DNA of 64,000 nt from assembly GCA_019873655.1 (NCBI GenBank), contig JAIOAU010000011.1, positions 1 to 64,000 of the forward strand, written 5' to 3'. Below are positions 34,047-43,138 of the stretch, piece by piece. The translations under genes and the position numbers were made by a program. This stretch comes from Chloroflexota bacterium (lineage in GTDB: Bacteria > Chloroflexota > Anaerolineae > Anaerolineales > Villigracilaceae). Position 1 is the stretch's first letter; every line of letters begins with the position of its first letter. The notes beneath the pieces were generated by a model. It was not told the origin of the DNA. It did no database searches and worked only from the letters and a program-made list of their open reading frames with translations.

Positions 34047-35114
34047 ATGCTCGACAAACTGGCTGGAATCGAAAGACATTTTGACGAAATCGAACGGTCG
34101 CTGCTCGAGGTGGGCAGCGACTATCAACGCGCCGCCGAATTGAACAAGGAACGCACCGATTTGGAGCCGATCGTGACGCGGGCGCGCGAGTACCGCCGCT
34201 CGCTGGCCCGCTTGGACGAGGCCCGCGCCCTGCTCGACTCGGAATCGGACCCCGAACTGCGCGCCCTGGCCGAGGCCGAAATCGCCGACCTGGAGCCGCG
34301 CCTGAGCGAACTGGAACGCCAACTCAAGCAGATGCTCATTCCAAAAGACCCGCGCGACGAGAAGAACGTCTTCGTCGAGATTCGCGCTGGGACGGGGGGC
34401 GAGGAGGCCGCCATCTTCGCCGCCGACCTGTTCCGCATGTACACCCGCTACGCCGACCGCCAGGGCTGGCAAGTCGAAATCGTGGACCAGAACGCCATCG
34501 GCATCGGCGGATTCAAGGAAATCGTCTTTCTGGTCAAGGGCAAGGGCGCCTATTCCAAACTCAAGTATGAGTCCGGGGTGCACCGCGTCCAGCGCGTGCC
34601 GGTCACCGAGGCCTCGGGCCGCATCCACACCTCGACGGCCACCGTCGCCGTCCTGGCCGAGGTGGACGAGGTCGAGGTCGAGATTCCCGAGTCCGACATC
34701 ACCATCGAGGTCTTCAAGTCTTCCGGCGCAGGCGGGCAGAACGTCCAGAAGAACGCCACCGCCGTGCGCATCTACCACAAGCCGACCGGCATCGTGGTGG
34801 CCTGCCAGGACGAGCGCTCGCAGTTGCAGAACAAACTGCGCGCTCTCTCGGTGCTGCGCGCCCGCCTGTACGAAATCGAACAGGAAAAACGCCGTTCCGC
34901 TGAGGAAGCCGATCGCCGCGCCCAGGTGGGGACGGCCGAACGCTCCGAGAAGATTCGCACCTACAACTATCCGCAGAACCGGGTCACCGATCACCGCATC
35001 AACCTTTCGATTTACAACCTGCCAGCCGTAATGGATGGGGAGATCGACCCGTTCATCGAAGAACTCGCCACCCGCGACGAGGCCGAGCGACTGGCCGCGT
35101 CTGCGCTCGAGTAA
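34047..35114 (+). CDS. prfA: peptide chain release factor 1
   Basis: RF1 ends translation at UAA and UAG. The 355-residue protein has the GGQ peptidyl-hydrolysis loop in SSGAGGQNVQKNATAVRI and the codon-recognition segment RVPVTEASGRIHTST, where PVT stands in place of the PxT motif of RF1. The usual RF1 GTGGEEAAIF and the tail NYPQNRVTDHRINLSIY are present. I chose ATG 34047 (MLDKLAGIERHFDEIE) after a TAAGGATG site; the frame is open further upstream. A TATAAT hexamer at 33960-33965 may be its -10 element, and a CTGCCC/GGGCAG hairpin lies in the leader near 34016-34033. Confidence 0.94.
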   Translation: MLDKLAGIERHFDEIERSLLEVGSDYQRAAELNKERTDLEPIVTRAREYRRSLARLDEARALLDSESDPELRALAEAEIADLEPRLSELERQLKQMLIPKDPRDEKNVFVEIRAGTGGEEAAIFAADLFRMYTRYADRQGWQVEIVDQNAIGIGGFKEIVFLVKGKGAYSKLKYESGVHRVQRVPVTEASGRIHTSTATVAVLAEVDEVEVEIPESDITIEVFKSSGAGGQNVQKNATAVRIYHKPTGIVVACQDERSQLQNKLRALSVLRARLYEIEQEKRRSAEEADRRAQVGTAERSEKIRTYNYPQNRVTDHRINLSIYNLPAVMDGEIDPFIEELATRDEAERLAASALE

Positions 35115-35136
35115 CCCTGCCGGCCGCGGCCAAACT

Positions 35137-35166
35137 TGCGAGAAAATGGATATATGGGGTACAATT
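35137..35166 (+). promoter_or_regulatory. promoter for the GAF histidine kinase gene
   Basis: TTGCGA (35137-35142) and TACAAT (35161-35166) are 18 bases apart and lie about 20 bases before the start codon at 35187. Confidence 0.5.
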
Positions 35167-35186
35167 ATCCAAATTGAGGTGTCCGG

Positions 35187-36881
35187 ATGCTCCTGACAAG
35201 GGAACAATTGCAAGAGCGTTTGATCGCCTTGCATAAAGCCAGCCTCGAACTGATCAAAATCAAAGAAGTCAGCCTCGAGACTTTGCTGGAACGGATCGTC
35301 GCACTGGCCTGTGAACAGGCCGGCGCGCGTTATGCTGCCCTGGGGGTGCTCGACGACGATGGGCGGCTCAAACATTTTATTACGGTAGGAATGACTCCCG
35401 AAGAAATCAAGCGCATTCCCCACCCGCCGCGCGGGCTGGGGCTGATCGGCGCTTTGATGCACAGTCAGGAAAACATCCGCCTGGCCGAGATCGCCGACGA
35501 CCCGCGCAGCGTTGGCTTTCCGCCCGGCCACGCCAAAATGCATTCCTTTTTGGGCGTGCCCATTCGTTTGGGCAATCGGCAGTTGGGGCAGATTTATCTG
35601 ACGGAGAAGAAAGACGCGCCCGAATTCACCCCGGATGACGAGAAGATCATCGAGATGTTGGCCGCCTACGCCGGCATCGCCATTCAAAACGCGCGTTTAT
35701 ACAACGAATTGCAGCAACGCGACCGCAGCCTGACCCGCCGGACGGAGGAACTGGCGCTGATTAACCACGTCGGCGCGGCGCTGGCCGATTCGCTCGAACT
35801 GGACGAAATTCTGGATATGACGCTCTCGCAGTTGCTCTACCACTTCAAGGTCGAGGCCGGGGAGATTTTCCTGCTCGACGAAGATGGCCAGACCCTGCGG
35901 CTGATGCTGCACCGCGGCGAGGCGGCCGAGGCCTTCTGGACCCGCAACCGCTTCAAGGTGGGCGAGGGCGTGGTGGGGCAGGCCGCGGCGACGCGCAAAC
36001 CGGTCATCGTCACCGATCTGGAGCGGCAGGAGGACTTCACCCGTCAGGCGATCGTGGAAGCCGGTTTTCGCCAGATCGCCTGCATTCCGCTCATCGGACG
36101 CGGCGAATTGGCCGGCGTGCTGACCATCGCGACTCGCAGCGATAAGTTGCTGGAGGAGGGCGAGGTGCAACTGTTGACCTCCATCGCCGCGGCGGCCGGG
36201 ACGGCCATCGAAAACGCCCGCCTGCACATCAACGCCCGCCGCCTGGCGGTGCTGGAGGAGCGTCAACGCATTGGCATGGACTTGCACGATGGCGTGATTC
36301 AATCCATCTATGGCGCCGGCCTGGCGCTGGAAAATGCTCGTCTGGTCTTGCGCGAGAATGTGGACGAAGCCGAGGAACGCATCCGCAAGGTGGTCGAAGA
36401 CCTCAACCGTACAATTGCGGATATTCGCGCCTACATTTTGGACTTGCAGCCTCGTCAGTTGGGCAGCGAGAACTTGGTCGAGGGCTTGCAGCGTTTGTTG
36501 GCCGAATTCCGCCAAAACACCCAGGCGCAAGCGGCTCTGACCAGCCCGCGCCCCAATCAGTTGAAGGACTTGCCCCTCAGCCATGCAACCGCGCTCTTTC
36601 ACATCTGTCAGGAGGCGCTGGCCAACGCGGCCAAGCACGCCCGTCCCAGCAAGGTGTCTGTAGATTTATGGCTGACCTCCGACCGCGTGCTGCTCGAGGT
36701 GCGCGACAACGGCAAAGGCTTCAGCGTAGAGAAAGCCCGCCGGACGGTCGGCCACGGACTGTCGAATATGATGGCGCGTGTGCATAGCGTCGGCGGCGAT
36801 CTGGAGATCACCTCTGTCTTGGGGGAGGGAACGACCATCCTTGCCTGGGTGCCGCGCGCTGCAGCGCCGCGCAGCGCCTGA
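35187..36881 (+). CDS. two-GAF sensor histidine kinase (NarX/DesK-type)
   Basis: The 564-residue soluble kinase has GAF domains at about 20-172 and 195-345. A HisKA_3 dimerisation helix carries the phospho-acceptor in RQRIGMDLHDGVIQSIYG (near 370-385). The HATPase_c domain has the N box EALANAAKHA, the G1 box VRDNGKGF and the G2 box GHGLSNMMARV. NarL-type response regulators usually partner such kinases, but none is adjacent. No membrane segment is present, so it probably senses an intracellular ligand or redox signal. Confidence 0.93.
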   Translation: MLLTREQLQERLIALHKASLELIKIKEVSLETLLERIVALACEQAGARYAALGVLDDDGRLKHFITVGMTPEEIKRIPHPPRGLGLIGALMHSQENIRLAEIADDPRSVGFPPGHAKMHSFLGVPIRLGNRQLGQIYLTEKKDAPEFTPDDEKIIEMLAAYAGIAIQNARLYNELQQRDRSLTRRTEELALINHVGAALADSLELDEILDMTLSQLLYHFKVEAGEIFLLDEDGQTLRLMLHRGEAAEAFWTRNRFKVGEGVVGQAAATRKPVIVTDLERQEDFTRQAIVEAGFRQIACIPLIGRGELAGVLTIATRSDKLLEEGEVQLLTSIAAAAGTAIENARLHINARRLAVLEERQRIGMDLHDGVIQSIYGAGLALENARLVLRENVDEAEERIRKVVEDLNRTIADIRAYILDLQPRQLGSENLVEGLQRLLAEFRQNTQAQAALTSPRPNQLKDLPLSHATALFHICQEALANAAKHARPSKVSVDLWLTSDRVLLEVRDNGKGFSVEKARRTVGHGLSNMMARVHSVGGDLEITSVLGEGTTILAWVPRAAAPRSA

Positions 36882-37162
36882 TTTTGACCCCTAACGAAGG
36901 GCGAAACGCGTTTTTTTGAGTTTCACGCTTGGCGGACTCGATCTCTGGTCGGCAAAAAATTTTTTAAGTTTCTGTCTTCCCCCTTCCAGTGAGCGGTCAA
37001 CTAACGACGACTTCACCCCATAAATGGGGGAGACTGGCGCCGCGACCGGCATTTGTGGGGGGATGGAATATATCGCTGGTTTCTCCTTGTTTGGCGATTT
37101 TCTTTAAGATTTGTGCGACCTTAAAAATCGAGAAGTTTTTAGGATAGCGTAGGTTTGGCGTA

Positions 37163-37192
37163 TTGGAAAGTAAGGGGGCTTTCTGCTAAAAT
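37163..37192 (+). promoter_or_regulatory. dnaA promoter
   Basis: TTGGAA (37163-37168) and TAAAAT (37187-37192) are 18 bases apart. Transcription from near 37199 would give a leader of about 140 bases. Confidence 0.6.
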
Positions 37193-37204
37193 AGGGGCGC
37201 ATGT

Positions 37205-37290
37205 GGGTAGCAAACGCTACCCTCTCCCAGAGTAAGACGGCACTCAATTCAATATTGTTTATCTGGTATGCCCACTGCTCGTGCAGTGGG
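37205..37290 (+). promoter_or_regulatory. structured dnaA 5' leader with two perfect hairpins
   Basis: GGGTAGC/GCTACCC (37205-37222, loop AAAC) and CCCACTGC/GCAGTGGG (37271-37290, loop TCGT) are both perfect stems within the predicted transcript. Neither has a U-run, so they are not ordinary terminators. They could bind a regulator or affect message stability; this is inference. Confidence 0.5.
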
Positions 37291-37340
37291 TTTGCATCCC
37301 TGCGCCCCATTACAGGATCACAGCAGTCGTGGAGGAAGAG

Positions 37341-38690
37341 ATGAACGCCGAACATGCCTGGCAGTCTGTGCTCAGCCAGCTCCAGATGGAGATGCCGCGC
37401 GCGTCGTATGACACCTGGGTAAGAGATACCCGGGCGATTTCTTATGAGGATGGGGTTTTCACAGTCGGTGTTCGGAATGCTTATGCGCGCGATTGGCTCG
37501 ATAGCCGCCTGTCCAGCACGGTTGCGCGTCTCCTGGTGGGGATTGTGGACCGGGAAGTCGAAGTCCGGTTTGTCGTGGCCCCCAATGGACGAGGAGAGTT
37601 GGACGAAGAACGTCCGGCCGACGCCGAAGATGAAACCCAGGCCGGGGAAATCGCCGCTTCCAGGCAGGTCTCCGATTCGCTCAATCCTCGTTACACCTTC
37701 GAAAGTTTTGTCGTCGGCCCCAACAACCGCCTGGCGCATGCGGCCGCTCTGGCGGTCGCCGAGAATCCGGCCCAAGCGTACAATCCGCTCTTTCTCTACG
37801 GCGGCGTGGGCCTGGGCAAGACCCATTTACTGCATGCCATTGGGAACGCTTGCCACAAGCGCGGCTTGCGGGTTCGATATGTCTCTTCGGAAGAATTCAC
37901 CAACGACCTGATCAATGCCATTCGCACGCACACCACGCCGGCGTTTCGCGAAAAATATCGCGCCGTTGATGTCTTGCTCATCGATGATATTCAGTTCATC
38001 GCCGGCAAAGAAGCCACCCAGGAAGAATTCTTTCACACCTTCAATTGCCTGCATGGGCAGAACAAGCAAATTATCATCTCCTCCGACCGGCCGCCGAAAT
38101 CGCTGGTTACCCTGGAGGAGCGTCTGCGCTCGCGCTTCGAGTGGGGCCTGACCGCCGATATTCAACTCCCCGACCTGGAAACACGCCTGGCCATTCTGCG
38201 TTCCAAGGCCGAGAGACTCGGCCGGACCATCCCGGCGGACATCATGGAAATGATCGCCCGCCGCGTCCAGTCCAACATCCGCGAACTGGAAGGCGCCCTG
38301 AACCGCATCATCGCTTTTTCCGATTTGAGCGGCATGGCCCTCACCCCTCAACTGGCGGAGGTCGCCTTGGCCGACTTGCTGCCTCAGCGCGGCGACATCA
38401 AACCCGATACGGTCGTGGACGTCGTGGCGCGGGCGTTCAACCTGTCGGTCGAGCGGCTGCTGTCTTCCGAACGGTCGCGCGAGGTGGCTCTGCCGCGCCA
38501 GATCGCCATGTATTTGTTGCGCGAAAGCAACGTTTCTCTGCCCCAGATTGGACAGGTCCTGGGCGGACGCGACCACACGACCGTCATGTACGCCTGCGAT
38601 AAAGTGGCGGATCTGCTCGAACGCGACGACCGTCTGCGCCGACAGGTGGTTCAGATCCGGCAGCAATTGTATGGCGGCGCTGCCGTTTGA
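37341..38690 (+). CDS. dnaA: chromosomal replication initiator protein
   Basis: DnaA binds origin boxes, oligomerises with ATP and melts the origin. The 449-residue protein has domain I at 1-80 (AWQSVLSQLQMEMPRASYDTW), a short acidic linker near 90-115, the AAA+ core with Walker A FLYGGVGLGKTHLLHAI, Walker B LLIDDIQFIAG and sensor residues. The C-terminal DNA-binding domain has the signature GGRDHTTVMYACDKV. Start ATG 37341 follows a GGAGGAAGAG site. The usual partner dnaN is not next to it; rpsB lies downstream past a small convergent gene. Confidence 0.96.
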   Translation: MNAEHAWQSVLSQLQMEMPRASYDTWVRDTRAISYEDGVFTVGVRNAYARDWLDSRLSSTVARLLVGIVDREVEVRFVVAPNGRGELDEERPADAEDETQAGEIAASRQVSDSLNPRYTFESFVVGPNNRLAHAAALAVAENPAQAYNPLFLYGGVGLGKTHLLHAIGNACHKRGLRVRYVSSEEFTNDLINAIRTHTTPAFREKYRAVDVLLIDDIQFIAGKEATQEEFFHTFNCLHGQNKQIIISSDRPPKSLVTLEERLRSRFEWGLTADIQLPDLETRLAILRSKAERLGRTIPADIMEMIARRVQSNIRELEGALNRIIAFSDLSGMALTPQLAEVALADLLPQRGDIKPDTVVDVVARAFNLSVERLLSSERSREVALPRQIAMYLLRESNVSLPQIGQVLGGRDHTTVMYACDKVADLLERDDRLRRQVVQIRQQLYGGAAV

Positions 38691-38724
38691 GAGAACTCTT
38701 CGCGGTGGGTGTTTGGCTCAGTCA

Positions 38725-38751
38725 GCCGTCCCGGGTTCAGGCCGGGACGGC
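38725..38751 (+). terminator. hairpin terminator after dnaA
   Basis: GCCGTCCCGG and CCGGGACGGC form a perfect 10-bp stem around GTTCAGG. It lies between the dnaA stop and the end of the convergent 96-residue gene. The T-run afterwards is weak. Confidence 0.6.
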
Positions 38752-38795
38752 GCGCGTTTCCTTGCCAGGTTGGATTCGATTCTCCTCGGCCGGAG

Positions 38796-39086
38796 TCATT
38801 CGCCCACGAACTCGCCGCCGGTGATCTGGCGGTTGACGATTCGCCGCGGTTCGTCGAAGGTCAGCACGACCTCGATGGGCTGGAAGCAGTGCCCGCTGCC
38901 GATCAACACCTTGCGGCAAATGTAGTAGGGTTTATCGTTGGCGTCGTATTCCAGGCTGGGGTCGTTGTAGATGTTTACCTGTCCCTGGATGATTTCGCCG
39001 CAGCGGTTGCAACGCACAGAGAAATTGTAGAATCTCCCTTTGGGGGCGGGAGCGAAGGCCTTGGCAAGTTTCTCGAAGATGTTCAT
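38796..39086 (-). CDS. 96-residue protein with two cysteine pairs, possible zinc ribbon
   Basis: I do not recognise a named family. The protein begins MNIFEKLAKAFAPAPKGRFYNFSVRCNRCGE and has a first CxxC pair (CNRC) near 26-29. A second set (CRKVLIGSGHC) lies near 57-67, spaced as for a small zinc-binding or rubredoxin-like fold. The rest is beta-rich. ATG 39086 is chosen because this helix starts the compact domain; the open frame extends upstream without coding features. It is convergent with dnaA and divergent from rpsB. Confidence 0.7.
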   Translation of the reverse strand: MNIFEKLAKAFAPAPKGRFYNFSVRCNRCGEIIQGQVNIYNDPSLEYDANDKPYYICRKVLIGSGHCFQPIEVVLTFDEPRRIVNRQITGGEFVGE

Positions 39087-39396
39087 GGCGGTCTCTTTTC
39101 GAAAGACGGTTGTTGGGATGGGCGGCCGGGAAGTGCAAACAATCTGCTTCTGGGCGCGGCCCAAGTATAGTGCAATCTCCTGCGAGGCGCAATTGTCGGC
39201 GGGAACCGAGTATCTGTCTAACGACCGCCTTGCAGTTTTTATTTTGTGGTATACTTGGGCGGCTTCCGAAGGGAAGCACCATTCTGCCTGGGACGGGCAT
39301 CGAGCGTCCCTGAGCGGGAAAGTCACCCCGCTAAACCCACCCCGTCCCGCGTCCGCCAGGCGACGCTGGAGGACGGGAAGAGAATAAGGAGAAAAG
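39087..39396 (+). promoter_or_regulatory. rpsB promoter and long leader
   Basis: This 310-bp gap contains a TATACT hexamer at 39250-39255, with no good -35 at normal spacing. A G/C-rich leader of about 135 bases then leads to the AAGGAG ribosome site before rpsB. Several short complementary blocks (CGGGAC/GTCCCG type) make it likely to be structured, as expected for a ribosomal-protein leader. I could not match it to a known S2 leader. Confidence 0.45.
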
Positions 39397-40287
39397 ATGG
39401 CTGTTGTTTCTATGAAAGCGCTGCTGGAGAGCGGCGTCCATTTTGGCCACCGGACCAACAAATGGAATCCGGGCATGAAGCCGTACATCTTCACCGAACG
39501 CAACGGCATCCACATCATCGACCTGCAGCAGACGGTCAAGGCGATCAACACGGCCTACAATGTCATTCGCGATACCGTCGCGGCGGGCGGCGTGGTGCTG
39601 TTCGTCGGCACCAAGCGCCAGGCGCAGGAGACCGTCCGCGATGAGGCAATTCGGTGTGGCATGCCCTATGTCACCGAGCGCTGGCTGGGCGGCATGTTGA
39701 CCAACTGGCCGACGATGTACCAGCGCATCCAAGAACTGGAACGCATGGAGAAGTTGTTGGCCAGCGGCGAGGTCGAGAAACTGACCAAGAAAGAAGGCCT
39801 GCTCATCCAGCGGGAGGTCAATCGCCTGAACATCCGCCTGTCGGGCGTGCGCTCGATGACGCGTCTGCCTGACTTGCTCTTCGTGGTGGACGTGATGCGC
39901 GAGGCCGCGGCGGTGCATGAAGCCAATCTGCTCAACATCCCGGTTGTCGCTCTGGTGGACACCAATTGCGATCCCTCGCATGTGGACTATGTCATCCCCT
40001 CCAACGACGACGCCATTCGGGCCATCAAACTGCTGGTGGGCAAGATGGCGGATGCGGTCCTGGAGGGCAAAGCCCTGCGCAAGGACGAGGAACTGGAGAC
40101 GCCGGTCGAAACCGCTGTCGATGAAGCGGCGGCCCGCCGGACGCGCCGGCCCGTGGAAGAGGAAATCGAACTTCAGGACGAGGAACTGCTCGGCGAGGCC
40201 ACGCTGGCAAAATTGGCTCCGTCTCCTAAGGAAGAGGAGGACCTGGAGATCGAGTACGACGACATCGAGTCGGACGAGGAAGAATAA
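39397..40287 (+). CDS. rpsB: 30S ribosomal protein S2
   Basis: S2 binds the back of the 30S subunit. The 296-residue protein has the family segments [56 protein letters not shown] and [25 protein letters not shown]. Beyond residue 225 it has an acidic Glu/Asp-rich tail ending DDIESDEEE, which is longer than in E. coli S2 (about 240 residues). It begins the conserved rpsB-tsf-pyrH-frr-uppS-cdsA gene order. AAGGAG precedes ATG 39397. Confidence 0.97.
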   Translation: MAVVSMKALLESGVHFGHRTNKWNPGMKPYIFTERNGIHIIDLQQTVKAINTAYNVIRDTVAAGGVVLFVGTKRQAQETVRDEAIRCGMPYVTERWLGGMLTNWPTMYQRIQELERMEKLLASGEVEKLTKKEGLLIQREVNRLNIRLSGVRSMTRLPDLLFVVDVMREAAAVHEANLLNIPVVALVDTNCDPSHVDYVIPSNDDAIRAIKLLVGKMADAVLEGKALRKDEELETPVETAVDEAAARRTRRPVEEEIELQDEELLGEATLAKLAPSPKEEEDLEIEYDDIESDEEE

Positions 40288-40308
40288 TCTATCGAGGTGC
40301 ATGGGATT

Positions 40309-40911
40309 ATGGAAATTACGACTGAAATGATCAAGGAATTGCGCGCCGCGACCAACGCCGGCGTGCTGGACTGCCGCAAGGCGCTGACCGAGGCCAACGG
40401 CGACTTTCAGAAAGCGGTGGACTATCTGCGCGAAAAAGGTCTGGCCACTGCCGCCAAGCGCGCCGACCGGGTCGCTTCCAACGGCGTGGTGGAACTCTAT
40501 TCGCACGGCAATGGCCGGGTGGGCGTGATGGTCGAGGTCAACTGCGAGACGGATTTTGTCGCCCGCTCGGAGTCCTTCCGCAAATTCGCCCACGAGATTG
40601 CGCTGCAGATTGCCGCCGCCGCGCCGCGTTACATCCGCCCGGAGGAGATCCCGGCGGAGGAACTCGCCCACGAGACCGAGATCGCCAAGGCGCGCGCCCG
40701 CGAGGAAGGCAAGCCCGAACATATGCTCGACCGCATTGCCGAGGGGCGCGTCGAGAAGTACAAAGACGAGGTCTGCCTGCTGCGCCAGACGTACATCCGC
40801 GACGAAAAGACCCCCATCGAGAAACTGCTGCTCGACCAGATTGCAGCGATCGGCGAGAATATTGTCATCCGGCGCTTTGTCCGCTGGGAATTGGGCGAAG
40901 CCAGTCAGTGA
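40309..40911 (+). CDS. tsf: elongation factor Ts
   Basis: EF-Ts exchanges GDP for GTP on EF-Tu. The 200-residue protein is the short form. It has the N-terminal UBA-like domain (MIKELRAATNAGVLDCRKALTEANGDFQKAVDYLREKG) and the core with EVNCETDFVARSESF; most of the second core subdomain seen in the E. coli protein is missing. ATG 40309 gives MEITTEMIKELR; GTG 40297 would add four residues. It follows rpsB by 21 bases and is followed by a strong terminator-like hairpin. Confidence 0.95.
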   Translation: MEITTEMIKELRAATNAGVLDCRKALTEANGDFQKAVDYLREKGLATAAKRADRVASNGVVELYSHGNGRVGVMVEVNCETDFVARSESFRKFAHEIALQIAAAAPRYIRPEEIPAEELAHETEIAKARAREEGKPEHMLDRIAEGRVEKYKDEVCLLRQTYIRDEKTPIEKLLLDQIAAIGENIVIRRFVRWELGEASQ

Positions 40912-41673
<762 letters not shown>

Positions 41674-41691
41674 CGGGGAAAATCGCCCTTC

Positions 41692-41733
41692 CAACAGGCT
41701 TGCCGGCCGATTCGGGCCGGCGTCCTGTTGTTT
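41692..41733 (+). terminator. intrinsic terminator after pyrH
   Basis: An outer stem CAACAGG/CCTGTTG encloses an inner stem GCCGGCC/GGCCGGC with loop GATTCG-like, followed by TTT. It separates pyrH from the frr promoter. Confidence 0.75.
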
Positions 41734-41735
41734 AA

Positions 41736-41765
41736 TTGGCAATTTTTGTGGTTTTAGGGTATCCT
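41736..41765 (+). promoter_or_regulatory. frr promoter
   Basis: TTGGCA (41736-41741) and TATCCT (41760-41765) are 18 bases apart, directly after the pyrH terminator and 35 bases before the frr start. Confidence 0.5.
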
Positions 41766-41800
41766 TAGGGCACATCCTTGTTCCATATCCGGAGGCTGAC

Positions 41801-42358
41801 GTGATAAACGACATTCTGAAAGAAGCCCAGACGCGTATGTACGCCGCTGTTCAGAATCTGCAAGATGACCTGGCCACCATCCGCACCGGGCGCGCCAGCC
41901 CGGCGTTGGTGGAAAAACTGCCGGTCGAGTATTATGGCGCCTCGACGCCGTTGATCCAACTGGCCTCCATTTCCGTCCCCGAGCCGCGCCAGTTGTTGAT
42001 CAAACCCTTCGACCCGGCTGCGCTGCGGAGCATCGAAAAGGCGATTCTGGCCTCGGACCTCGGCCTGACGCCGAACAATGACGGCAAGCAGATTCGCCTC
42101 AACCTGCCTGCCCTCACCGAGGAGCGCCGCCGCGAATTGGTGCGGGTTGTCCATAGCCGCCTGGAGGAGGCCCGTGTGGCCATCCGCAACGTGCGGCGCG
42201 ACCTGCTCAACGACCTGCGCGATTTCGAGCGCGAAAAAATGATCTCAGAAGACGATCTGGAGCGCGGTGAGCAGGAATTGCAAAAAGTGACCGACAAATT
42301 CATCGAAGAAGTGAACAAGATCGGCCAGCACAAAGAACAGGAGATTATGGAGGTCTAG
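41801..42358 (+). CDS. frr: ribosome recycling factor
   Basis: RRF splits post-termination ribosomes together with EF-G. The 185-residue protein has the expected length and signatures: TIRTGRASPALVEKLPVEYYGASTPL, LLIKPFDP, NNDGKQIRLNLPALTEERRRELV and the C-terminal helix ending DKFIEEVNKIGQHKEQEIMEV. The start is GTG 41801 after a GGAGG site; the frame is open upstream without homology. Confidence 0.96.
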   Translation: MINDILKEAQTRMYAAVQNLQDDLATIRTGRASPALVEKLPVEYYGASTPLIQLASISVPEPRQLLIKPFDPAALRSIEKAILASDLGLTPNNDGKQIRLNLPALTEERRRELVRVVHSRLEEARVAIRNVRRDLLNDLRDFEREKMISEDDLERGEQELQKVTDKFIEEVNKIGQHKEQEIMEV

Positions 42359-42403
42359 CCGCTCTTGGCCGCGCGGCGGCCCGGAGCGATCTCCTGTCCG
42401 GTT

Positions 42404-43135
42404 ATGAACTCTGAGAATTCGACCCCCCTCTCCAAAATTCCCCATCATGTTGCCATCATCATGGATGGCAACGGCCGTTGGGCGCTTCAACGCGGCCTGC
42501 CGCGTCTGGCGGGGCATCGCGCCGGCACCGAGAACCTGCGCCGCATCATCACCGCCAGCGTCGAGTTCGGCATCAAATATCTGACCATCTACGCCTTTTC
42601 GACCGAGAACTGGGGCCGGCCGCGGGAGGAGGTCGAGGGCTTGATGCGCATCCTCGAGGATGTCATCGACCGCGAACTGGGCGAGTTGCATAAGGAGGGG
42701 GTCCAATTGCGTCACATCGGGCGGCTGGAACGCCTCGACCCGGCCATTCAGGAAAAAGTCCTGGCGGCCATCGATTTGACGCGCAACAACAACCGCCTGA
42801 TCCTGAGCGTGGCGTTCAACTACGGCGGCCGGGATGAAATCGTGTGCGCCATCCAGAAGATGATTCGCGACGGCGTCAAGGCCGAGGAAGTGAACGACGA
42901 ACTGGTCAGCCGATACCTGTTCACGGCCGGCGTTCCGGACCCCGATCTGATCATCCGCACCTCGGGCGAACTGCGGGTCTCGAATTTCCTCATCTGGCAG
43001 GCGGCGTACTCGGAGTGGTACATCACGCCGACCTACTGGCCCGATTTCGACAAAGAGGAATACCGCAAGGCGCTGGAAGCCTATGCCCGCCGCGACCGCC
43101 GCTATGGCGGCTTATCAGACTCCACAAAGGATTGA
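42404..43135 (+). CDS. uppS: undecaprenyl diphosphate synthase (isoprenyl transferase)
   Basis: UppS makes the C55 lipid carrier for cell-wall synthesis by cis-prenyl condensation. The 243-residue protein has HVAIIMDGNGRWALQRG, YAFSTENWGRPREEV, ILSVAFNYGGRDEI and PDLIIRTSGELRVSNFLIWQAAYSE, covering the catalytic Asp and the substrate-binding Arg/Ser. ATG 42404 gives a normal N-terminus. It follows frr closely and is followed three bases later by cdsA. Confidence 0.95.
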   Translation: MNSENSTPLSKIPHHVAIIMDGNGRWALQRGLPRLAGHRAGTENLRRIITASVEFGIKYLTIYAFSTENWGRPREEVEGLMRILEDVIDRELGELHKEGVQLRHIGRLERLDPAIQEKVLAAIDLTRNNNRLILSVAFNYGGRDEIVCAIQKMIRDGVKAEEVNDELVSRYLFTAGVPDPDLIIRTSGELRVSNFLIWQAAYSEWYITPTYWPDFDKEEYRKALEAYARRDRRYGGLSDSTKD

Positions 43136-43138
43136 ACT

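Larger units (their letters stand above)
36882..37340. other. 459-bp region upstream of dnaA
   Basis: No gene is supported. The first 280 bases include an A/T-rich run (AAAAAATTTTTTAAG near 36955-36969) and a CCCCATAAATGGGG palindrome near 37017-37030. I found no cluster of TTATCCACA-type DnaA boxes, so I do not call an origin. The last 180 bases hold the dnaA promoter and a leader with two hairpins. Confidence 0.6.

Noticed and set aside
36882-37340. Replication origin next to dnaA
   Set aside because: There is an A/T-rich run but no cluster of DnaA boxes; strand-skew data would be needed.
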